Virus record (IMG/VR): IMGVR_UViG_3300028925_001701
Coordinates: 1-24,167 of that record
Length of the DNA stretch: 24,167 bases
Strand: one strand, 5' to 3'
Origin: a virus
Part shown: positions 1-4,167 of the stretch, piece by piece
Layout of the letters: each line of letters begins with the position of its first letter
How positions within the stretch are numbered: position 1 is the first letter of the stretch
The notes under the pieces: generated by a model
The model's input: only the letters and a program-made list of their open reading frames with translations
What the model was told of the DNA's origin: nothing
Database searches by the model: none
Program-made: the position numbers and the translations under genes

Positions 1-29
1 ACGACAAACTTATCCCGAATCCCGACATA

Positions 30-169
30 AAAAAAAGCCCGACTGAACGGGCTTTAACTCGTGGTTACTTATACTCGCGGAATCTCTCTGTGCCTCATTG
101 GGCTGTGAGCAATTTGCTCCTTTGTTGTTGAGTCTTCCCTACATGTCAGATAAGTAATGCACTTAACGT
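30..169 (-). ncRNA. candidate ~140-nt phage small RNA
   Basis: A near-consensus leftward promoter (176-203) lies about 115 nt upstream of a strong leftward terminator (31-55), with no credible ORF between; the longest ATG frame with any context encodes only 9 residues. The predicted RNA would run from about 169 to about 30 and contains a GAGCAA-A-TTGCTC hairpin (107-119) directly after an AAAGGAG purine stretch. Promoter and terminator are read directly; that the RNA exists is inference. I do not recognise it as a member of any known RNA family. It could also be the untranslated start of a longer transcript that reads through the terminator. Confidence 0.45.
31..55 (-). terminator. intrinsic terminator, leftward
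   Basis: Arms AAAGCCCG (34-41) and CGGGCTTT (48-55) form an 8-bp stem with a 6-nt loop. On the minus strand the stem is followed directly by a run of T (complement of the A run at 29-36), so it is a good rho-independent terminator for leftward transcription. The + strand has no T-run, so it is one-directional. Confidence 0.8.
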
Positions 170-175
170 ACCCTA

Positions 176-203
176 ATTATATCAACTGTCTACAAAATGT
201 CAA
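176..203 (-). promoter_or_regulatory. sigma70-like promoter, leftward
   Basis: On the minus strand: TTGACA (complement of 198-203), 16-bp spacer, TATAAT (complement of 176-181). Both hexamers match consensus perfectly, which makes this the strongest promoter I can see in the window. The expected start is near 169, and the only thing downstream before the terminator is the untranslated stretch. Confidence 0.7.
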
Positions 204-327
204 CACATCATTCATATTGTTTTTCTGGGGATCTTCCCGGAGATCCAACCCGGTTTATCCTGTGTGTGTTATGTTTGTGTTAGTTCCTGCACTTGGCAAG
301 TAATCCCGACAGCCCGACTCCCGACAT

Positions 328-350
328 AAAAAACCCGACACTAGGTCGGG
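328..350 (-). terminator. intrinsic terminator after the 85-aa gene
   Basis: CCCGAC (334-339) and GTCGGG (345-350) form a 6-bp G+C-rich stem with a 5-nt loop, followed on the minus strand by six T. It lies 23 bases past the stop of the leftward 85-aa gene and ends that transcript. Its arms are made of the same CCCGAC unit that is repeated nearby. Confidence 0.8.
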
Positions 351-372
351 CTTGGTAGTTAGGTTTAGTTAT

Positions 373-630
373 TTACTTTAACGATACTTCATTAGATATC
401 TTAGTAACTATATCCTTTACTATCTTCTGGTCGTATGGCACTAACAAAGCTATAGCTAATTTGTCAGCTATGCCCTGCTTAATATCAGCCATGTCTTTAT
501 ACCACAGAGCTATTGTTTTCATATCCTTATAGTTCTTCTCTTTCGTTGCTACGACCATTGCAGCCTCTGTTCTAATACATAGTCCTACCATCATTTGATT
601 GACTATTGCGTCTTGTTCAAATCTTCTCAT
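373..630 (-). CDS. hypothetical protein, 85 aa
   Basis: I do not recognise this protein. It is a small, probably helical soluble protein with no signal peptide, cysteine cluster or clear motif; a Met-rich N-terminal helix (about residues 10-30) and a charged middle are the visible features. An AAGGAGAAGTA ribosome binding site precedes the ATG at the right distance, a plausible promoter lies just upstream (661-688), and a terminator follows the stop. This makes it a complete single-gene transcription unit. That it is the only coding gene in 1.1 kb of repeat-rich, otherwise non-coding DNA suggests an early phage function, but no specific role can be assigned. Confidence 0.75.
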   Translation of the reverse strand: MRRFEQDAIVNQMMVGLCIRTEAAMVVATKEKNYKDMKTIALWYKDMADIKQGIADKLAIALLVPYDQKIVKDIVTKISNEVSLK

Positions 631-660
631 TACTTCTCCTTATAAATAGATTGAACATTT

Positions 661-688
661 AATATATCATAATGGGTACAAATTGCAA
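661..688 (-). promoter_or_regulatory. promoter of the 85-aa gene
   Basis: On the minus strand TTGCAA (683-688) and TATATT (661-666) are separated by 16 bp, about 30 bases upstream of the start codon. The match is moderate and the surroundings are AT-rich. Confidence 0.4.
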
Positions 689-792
689 CTCTAGTTAATA
701 TAGCCCAGATCCGCAGCTAATTACCGGGTGGATCTATTCCTGGACTGTGTTGTTGTGTGTTATATTGTGTGTATGGTCTACAACAACCTGAC

Positions 793-831
793 CCGATTGA
801 TTATCCCGACACCCCGACTACCGACCCGACT
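793..831. repeat. CCCGAC repeat cluster (third of three)
   Basis: Four to five close copies of CCCGA(C/T) occur within about 39 bases. The other two clusters lie at about 11-41 and 304-339. Spacing between copies is irregular (about 7-14 nt), so this is not a simple tandem repeat. On the minus strand the units supply four GGG runs. Confidence 0.65.
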
Positions 832-951
832 GTTAAGCCATTGTGTCTAGCTTTTTTATTTAGCGAGTGATCAAGAGACAAGGGTAATGCGATTAACTTA
901 CAAAATCCCTGCATATAAATACATTACATTATATTAATTAGTTACATTATG

Positions 952-992
952 TTGACTATAATGCTTGACATGTTAGATACATAATGTATCAT
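952..992 (+). promoter_or_regulatory. early rightward promoters with palindromic operator
   Basis: Two overlapping sigma70-like promoters are visible: TTGACT (952-957) with TAGATA (974-979), spacer 16; and TTGACA (965-970) with TATCAT (987-992), spacer 16. The perfect inverted repeat GATACATAATGTATC (976-990: 7-bp arms, 1-bp centre) overlaps both -10 boxes, where a repressor would block polymerase. The hexamers and palindrome are seen; operator function is inferred. Confidence 0.5.
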
Positions 993-998
993 TAGATA

Positions 999-1128
999 GT
1001 GAGGTTAGCACATAGAAGAGGTAAGCTATTAAATGATACCTGTACTCTACTTTCAGCAAACTACTATATAGTCGGCAAAGCTTAAAAACCTTTGAAAGTA
1101 ACAAACGAGATTATAAACAAAGCCTCAC
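999..1128 (+). promoter_or_regulatory. potentially structured 5' leader
   Basis: Transcription from the second promoter should begin near 999. GTGAGG (999-1004) can pair with CCTCAC (1123-1128), enclosing AGGTA/TACCT (1019-1023 with 1037-1041) and TACTTTCA/TGAAAGTA (1048-1055 with 1093-1100). This gives a closed multi-branch fold just before the ribosome binding site at 1151-1156. I recognise no known riboswitch; chance pairing in AT-rich DNA remains possible. Confidence 0.35.
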
Positions 1129-1161
1129 ACTTTATTAACCATACATATAAAAGGAGTAATT

Positions 1162-1548
1162 ATGGGAACAAGAAGTAATATAGCTGTAGAACAGCCAAAC
1201 GGAGAGGTAGTAGTAGCTTACTGCCATTATGATGGATACCCGGAATACAATGGTCAACTATTAAACGACCATTACAACACCACCAAGAAAGCACAAGACC
1301 TTGTTAATCAAGGCTATTTTTCTAGTCTTAAAAAGACTGTTGCAGAGTCCATTGAAGATAGAGTCCACAAAGATAAACCATTTACATATCCAAACTTAGA
1401 CGCTTATCTAGAAGATGTACAGTTTGATATTGAATGGATCTATATCTATAAAGATAATCAATGGCTTGTTAGTAAAGCACCAGTCAGAAAAGCAAGTTAC
1501 TTAAAACCTTTATGGTCTGTACTTGCAAGACAAGAGGTGTCAGCATGA
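1162..1548 (+). CDS. conserved phage protein, MGTRSNI family
   Basis: The N-terminus begins MGTRSNIAVE and continues with a YCHYDGYPEYNG segment (about residues 20-31) and a hY...LL...G pattern. This matches a widespread phage and plasmid family of unknown function that typically opens with MGTRS(N/L)I and carries a CHWDGYP-type motif. The aromatic, histidine- and aspartate-rich motif could be a binding or catalytic site, but I know of no demonstrated activity. The start is fixed by AAGGAG at 1151-1156. It is the first gene of the rightward small-gene operon, placed behind a possible structured leader. Its stop overlaps the next start (ATGA), so it is probably translationally coupled to the following gene. 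Confidence 0.85.
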   Translation: MGTRSNIAVEQPNGEVVVAYCHYDGYPEYNGQLLNDHYNTTKKAQDLVNQGYFSSLKKTVAESIEDRVHKDKPFTYPNLDAYLEDVQFDIEWIYIYKDNQWLVSKAPVRKASYLKPLWSVLARQEVSA

Positions 1549-1643
1549 ACAACCAATATCCAAACCCAATACCAAAGCATTTACGTTATTTATCTGAATG
1601 GCGTTTGCATGCTTTATTTAATTTATTCAAAGAGGGATTTTAA
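1545..1643 (+). CDS. micro-protein, 32 aa
   Basis: ATG at 1545 overlaps the previous stop as ATGA, and AGAGGTG lies upstream at ribosome-binding distance. The product starts MNNQYPNPIPKHL and ends FNLFKEGF. It has a proline-rich head and a short amphipathic tail, with no recognised domain. Overlap with the upstream gene, a good Shine-Dalgarno sequence and exact fit to the next start support it as real. Its last codons are part of an 18-nt block repeated at the end of the next gene. Confidence 0.55.
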   Translation: MNNQYPNPIPKHLRYLSEWRLHALFNLFKEGF

Positions 1644-1648
1644 TCATG
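1631..1648 (+). repeat. 18-nt intercistronic repeat, copy 1
   Basis: AGAGGGATTTTAATCATG carries the Shine-Dalgarno, the stop of the 32-aa gene and the start of the 53-aa gene. An identical copy lies at 1795-1812 at the next gene boundary. Confidence 0.85.
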
Positions 1649-1807
1649 AACATAAATAATTTAGAAAAAGAAATACTTAAAGCTATTGATATAGAAAGAC
1701 AAGAACTGCGTAATAACTTTAGGAATTGGGAAACTATTGAAGAAAGCCTTATAGATTTAGAAAACTTTACCTGTAAATTATTTACAGAATATAGAGAGGG
1801 ATTTTAA
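1646..1807 (+). CDS. small helical protein, 53 aa
   Basis: ATG at 1646 follows the previous stop by two bases, with AGAGGG upstream. The product starts MNINNLEKEILKAI and is rich in Glu, Leu, Ile and Asn with heptad-like spacing, so it is probably a short coiled coil or helical hairpin. It ends in REGF, like the KEGF end of the 32-aa protein. No family is recognised. The packed context between two other small genes supports coding. Confidence 0.6.
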   Translation: MNINNLEKEILKAIDIERQELRNNFRNWETIEESLIDLENFTCKLFTEYREGF

Positions 1808-1812
1808 TCATG
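1795..1812 (+). repeat. 18-nt intercistronic repeat, copy 2
   Basis: Identical to 1631-1648: Shine-Dalgarno AGAGGG, the codons for Gly-Phe, stop and next ATG. It initiates the 115-aa gene. Confidence 0.85.
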
Positions 1813-2157
1813 TCAACATATTACCGACCAATCGAACCAATACCATTACAAAAAATCAAGGATAGCGTAGGCTTACAAGACCAAGAGTTTACTGTTGTTG
1901 AAGATGAGGATAAAACTTATTTTACCTGCGGTGGACATTGTATCCATTACGCTACTGATAATAACGACAATGTAATTGATCTGTTTAGATATGGTGGCAA
2001 CCATGCAGATAAGATCTTAGATCCATTAGAGTGCGAGTTTGGGATTGGCTTTGTTGACGAGTATGAAGATGAGTATGATGATTACTGCCATCCTGGTACT
2101 GGCGTAATACAGATTAACTTTTCTGATTTACTTGATAGAGAGCAAAACAATGATTGA
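1810..2157 (+). CDS. acidic hypothetical protein, 115 aa
   Basis: I do not recognise this protein. It is strongly acidic, with a DEYEDEYDDY run near residues 83-92. A CGGHCIHY segment (about residues 40-47) puts two Cys and two His close together, which could bind a metal. It has no signal peptide or membrane segment. Acidic small early phage proteins are often DNA mimics or inhibitors of host factors, but that is only a class-level idea here. The start is set by the 18-nt repeat. The stop overlaps the start of the next gene by eight bases. Confidence 0.7.
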   Translation: MSTYYRPIEPIPLQKIKDSVGLQDQEFTVVEDEDKTYFTCGGHCIHYATDNNDNVIDLFRYGGNHADKILDPLECEFGIGFVDEYEDEYDDYCHPGTGVIQINFSDLLDREQNND

Positions 2158-2521
2158 AGAATCTAAAAAACAAAAGCACAGTCTAGTTATTGGTTGTGAA
2201 ACAGTTGGAAAAGTCGGACACTTTAGAAGTGGTGGCATTTTAGTAGCTTTAGCTGATGATGATTTTAACGCTGAATATAATGATTTTGTAGAAAATGGTT
2301 ATTGCCATATACATAACCCGAGAATGTCAGATTGGGACTCAAAAATTTGGAACTGTTTTGAATTTGGAGAATATGAAGATATACAAAAGCCTAAAGATTT
2401 AATTGGTAAGAGTATTTGTATTCATGACGGAGATCCAATGGAAGAAGAAGACAGAATAGTAACAATTAATTTTATTGAAACTGTTGAAGAATATTTTGGC
2501 TATAAAAAGGAGCAAGACTAA
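2150..2521 (+). CDS. acidic hypothetical protein, 123 aa
   Basis: Unrecognised. The ATG at 2150 is preferred over an upstream in-frame TTG at 2132 because AGAGAG lies at suitable spacing and the overlap with the upstream gene is short. The protein is acidic (several D/E clusters, including DDDFNAEYNDF and MEEEDRI) with one CHIH segment near residue 60. It resembles its upstream neighbour in charge and size and in having a Cys/His patch, but I see no clear sequence homology. It ends TAATG with the following gene, a typical coupled junction. Confidence 0.7.
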   Translation: MIEESKKQKHSLVIGCETVGKVGHFRSGGILVALADDDFNAEYNDFVENGYCHIHNPRMSDWDSKIWNCFEFGEYEDIQKPKDLIGKSICIHDGDPMEEEDRIVTINFIETVEEYFGYKKEQD

Positions 2522-2691
2522 TGAAACATTATAAATGGAAAACTGTAACAGGAGAAGAAGGTATTATTGAAGCTGATAATCTTTTAGATCTGATTAAGCA
2601 TGTAAATCTTATTCTTATGAATAAACATAGTTACCACTTAGACGAATTTATTAGCATAGAAGAACTTAACGAGGTATCTGATGTCAGTTGA
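2521..2691 (+). CDS. small protein, 56 aa
   Basis: ATG at 2521 overlaps the previous stop (TAATG), and AAGGAG precedes it. The product starts MKHYKWKTVTGEEG and is probably a small alpha/beta domain: a short strand region followed by two helices with hydrophobic spacing around residues 20-50. No family is recognised. Coupling on both sides and codon use like its neighbours support a real gene. Confidence 0.6.
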   Translation: MKHYKWKTVTGEEGIIEADNLLDLIKHVNLILMNKHSYHLDEFISIEELNEVSDVS

Positions 2692-2767
2692 TACCGCCTT
2701 CTACATTACCATTGCAATCTATATCATAGTCTATTTACTGAGTGAGCCTGTAGCACCAGACGAATAA
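2681..2767 (+). CDS. single-span membrane micro-protein, 28 aa
   Basis: ATG at 2681 overlaps the end of the 56-aa gene, with GAGG eight bases upstream. After MSVDTA comes an uninterrupted hydrophobic stretch of about 14-15 residues (FYITIAIYIIVYLL), then the acidic tail SEPVAPDE. That is the layout of a minimal one-span inner-membrane peptide with an acidic end. Its role is unknown; membrane micro-proteins of phages include lysis regulators and superinfection-exclusion factors. It closes the operon. Confidence 0.5.
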   Translation: MSVDTAFYITIAIYIIVYLLSEPVAPDE

Positions 2768-2785
2768 CTAAAACCTTGTACAATT

Positions 2786-2841
2786 AGAAGTAATTTGTTA
2801 TATTCCGATTAAGGCATAGTTTGATTTAACAGATTACTTCT
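2786..2841 (+). terminator. long stem-loop at end of early operon
   Basis: AGAAGTAATTTGTTA (2786-2800) pairs with TAACAGATTACTTCT (2827-2841): 15 bp including one G-U wobble on the + strand RNA, with a 26-nt loop. There is no T-run after it, so it is not a classical terminator. It lies between convergent genes and could block or stabilise 3' ends. Part of the loop, AAGGCATA (2811-2818), can also pair with TATGCCTT (2865-2872). Confidence 0.45.
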
Positions 2842-2861
2842 CAACTCCTCTCAAAAATTAG

Positions 2862-3488
2862 TTATGCCTTTTCTTCTTTACCAGTCCAACCTTCCTCAAA
2901 TTTCTCTTCTTCTTCCTTATCAGTCATAGTATCTATATCTTCTTGGATTTGTTCCGGGACTGGATCCGGTGATTTATTTTCTAGACTAGCCTCCACAACA
3001 TTACCCAGCAGCTGCGATAACCTGGCTTCTACTTCATCCCGACTCATTTGATCCACCTTGCCAAACATTACCTCTTTACGATCTACAATTAAGCCCCCGA
3101 CTTTTAAAAGCGAGTTCTGGGCAGATATGGCCGCGTTAAAAGACCCCGCCTCCATTGCCTTATCACGAATATCATAAAGATCCTGGACTGCCCGATCATA
3201 ATTGAGTTCGTACTTCTTCTTGGCCTCGTTCATAAGATAGTTATATTCTTTACGAATAATAGGCTTGTTCATGAGTTTGTTTGCGGCCTGACGAGGTGAT
3301 GTGTAACCGGCTTTGTAGGCACATTCCACTAATGATAGTCTTGGATTATTAACTGAGATCCAGATAAAGTTGCGTTGTCGTCTGTTGAGGGAGTTGTCGA
3401 GATTACAATACTCTATGGGAGCTTCTTCCTCAGAAGAGATTATAGGTTCATATTCTAAGTTATTTTTTCTATATCCCATGTTGTGCAT
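2862..3488 (-). CDS. terminase small subunit-like protein
   Basis: Residues about 34-85 (RRQRNFIWISVNNPRLSLVE onward, with AYKAGYTSPRQAANKLMNKP) match the helix-turn-helix domain of the small-terminase family with the 'AyrAGYs...A..Ll.nP.v' signature. A helical oligomerisation region (about 86-130) and an acidic, Pro-rich C-terminal tail follow. In the packaging motor this subunit binds the pac or cos DNA and hands it to the large subunit. The length, 208 aa, is usual. Oddities: the large subunit is not next to it, and no Shine-Dalgarno precedes the ATG. An ATG three codons later is possible too. A host-type or phage regulator with the same fold is a less likely alternative. Confidence 0.75.
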   Translation of the reverse strand: MHNMGYRKNNLEYEPIISSEEEAPIEYCNLDNSLNRRQRNFIWISVNNPRLSLVECAYKAGYTSPRQAANKLMNKPIIRKEYNYLMNEAKKKYELNYDRAVQDLYDIRDKAMEAGSFNAAISAQNSLLKVGGLIVDRKEVMFGKVDQMSRDEVEARLSQLLGNVVEASLENKSPDPVPEQIQEDIDTMTDKEEEEKFEEGWTGKEEKA

Positions 3489-3549
3489 ATTAGAGTAGAA
3501 GTAAGTTTTAAATAATACCTACCCCCACTTTACCCTAAAGTGTATTGTG

Positions 3550-3579
3550 AGGATACTTGAAGAGTCTATAACTAGTCAA
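3550..3579 (-). promoter_or_regulatory. candidate promoter for the terminase-like gene
   Basis: On the minus strand TTGACT (3574-3579) and TATCCT (3550-3555) have an 18-bp spacer, about 60 bases upstream of the start codon. The -10 match is moderate. An independent promoter here would let the gene be expressed apart from the methyltransferase genes upstream. Confidence 0.4.
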
Positions 3580-3679
3580 GTAGTATCTCATATATTTAGT
3601 AAGTTTCTTTCATTCCCTTGTGACAAAAATGAAAAAAATACAATAATCGTCAAAAGCCTATTCTTATCATGTTTTTAGC

Positions 3680-3712
3680 TGTCATGACATTATGACAATA
3701 ATAGACAATAAT
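3680..3712. repeat. palindrome and GACAATAAT direct repeats
   Basis: The perfect palindrome TGTCATGACA (3680-3689) is followed by another TGACA and two copies of GACAATAAT eleven bases apart (about 3693-3712), just after the stop of a leftward gene. One helical turn between copies suggests protein binding. The function is unknown. Confidence 0.4.
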
Positions 3713-3952
3713 CTATTTGTTAGCAGTATTGTCAATATATTGTGCTAAAAGCTCATCAACCAAGTCTGCAAGATCTTTATCTTTGTACTCCAAACTTAGT
3801 TGTGAGATACAAAAACTTAAACTTGCTAAGATTATATTAAGACGATCTTCACCCCGATAAACCATGTGATCAAACATAGTATCTAATCTGTGTATTACTT
3901 CCTGGAGTGAGGGCTTACCCATCTTGTCTTTAATTTCAACAATCTTTGGCAT
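3713..3952 (-). CDS. hypothetical protein, 79 aa
   Basis: Unrecognised small helical protein starting MPKIVEIKDKMGKPS. It has no membrane segment or cysteine motif; the C-terminal part (KDLADLVDELLAQYID) looks like an amphipathic helix. I chose the ATG at 3952, with a weak GGTAAG upstream; a GTG five codons earlier (3967) is possible but has no ribosome binding site. The gene follows the zinc-ribbon gene in the leftward methyltransferase operon with a gap of about 30 bases. Confidence 0.6.
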   Translation of the reverse strand: MPKIVEIKDKMGKPSLQEVIHRLDTMFDHMVYRGEDRLNIILASLSFCISQLSLEYKDKDLADLVDELLAQYIDNTANK

Positions 3953-3984
3953 ATCGCATCTTACCACGATAATTTAAACAAAAG

Positions 3985-4167
3985 CTAATACTTCAACCTA
4001 GCTGGTATAACCTGTGCCCATTCACAATCATCACAACAACGGCCTTGATTAATAGGCTCAGCATTATTACCATGCTCCCAAACCACCTGACCGTCTTTGT
4101 TCTTTACAGGTTTGATGTAGCCATTACAGATACTACACTTGACCTTGTTAAGCTTTGTTACCTTCAT
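3985..4167 (-). CDS. zinc-ribbon protein, 60 aa
   Basis: The start is the ATG at 4167, inside the last codons of the methyltransferase gene and in a different frame. The frame stays open upstream, but that part only shadows the methyltransferase. The product has CSIC near residue 11 and CCDDC near residue 44, separated by a GQVVWEHGNNAEPINQGR segment. This is a treble-clef or zinc-ribbon layout with four metal-binding cysteines, ending in VIPARL. Similar small W-x-x-G-(H/N)NA-x-P...GRCCD proteins are common in marine phages, with unknown function. The 20-base overlap suggests translational coupling with the methyltransferase. Confidence 0.75.
   Translation of the reverse strand: MKVTKLNKVKCSICNGYIKPVKNKDGQVVWEHGNNAEPINQGRCCDDCEWAQVIPARLKY

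Larger units (their letters stand above)
1..372. other. non-coding left end: small-RNA unit and CCCGAC clusters
   Basis: No convincing ORF is present on either strand. The stretch holds two leftward intrinsic terminators, a strong leftward promoter at 176-203, a perfect GGATCT/AGATCC hairpin at 229-246 (loop TCCCGG), and two clusters of the motif CCCGAC (around 11-41 and 304-339). The 15-mer TCCCGACATAAAAAA occurs exactly twice, at 20-34 and 319-333. Read leftward, the stretch looks like a self-contained promoter-RNA-terminator unit rather than decayed coding sequence. Confidence 0.6.
631..1161. other. 531-bp non-coding region with CCCGAC cluster and operon leader
   Basis: No supported ORF. 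From left to right it holds the leftward promoter of the 85-aa gene (661-688), a hairpin-forming AGATCC...GGATCT pair near 708-737, a GT-rich stretch resembling the one near 260-285, a third CCCGAC cluster (about 793-831), then the AT-rich rightward promoter region and the untranslated leader of the next operon. The order of GATCC hairpin, GT-rich stretch and CCCGAC cluster repeats that at 227-339, which suggests an old, diverged duplication. A replication origin or packaging site is possible but unproven. Confidence 0.55.

Noticed and set aside
107-119. GAGCAATTTGCTC as an isolated operator or terminator
   Set aside because: The palindrome has only a 1-nt centre and no T-run, and it lies within the predicted small RNA; it is better read as part of that RNA.
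836-862. Rightward terminator (AAGC...GCTTTTTT)
   Set aside because: Only a 4-bp stem with an 11-nt loop, and no upstream rightward transcript to end.
1-1161. tRNA or tmRNA gene in the non-coding left end
   Set aside because: I looked on both strands for acceptor/T-arm patterns (GGTTCRANYC-type) and found none that fold correctly.
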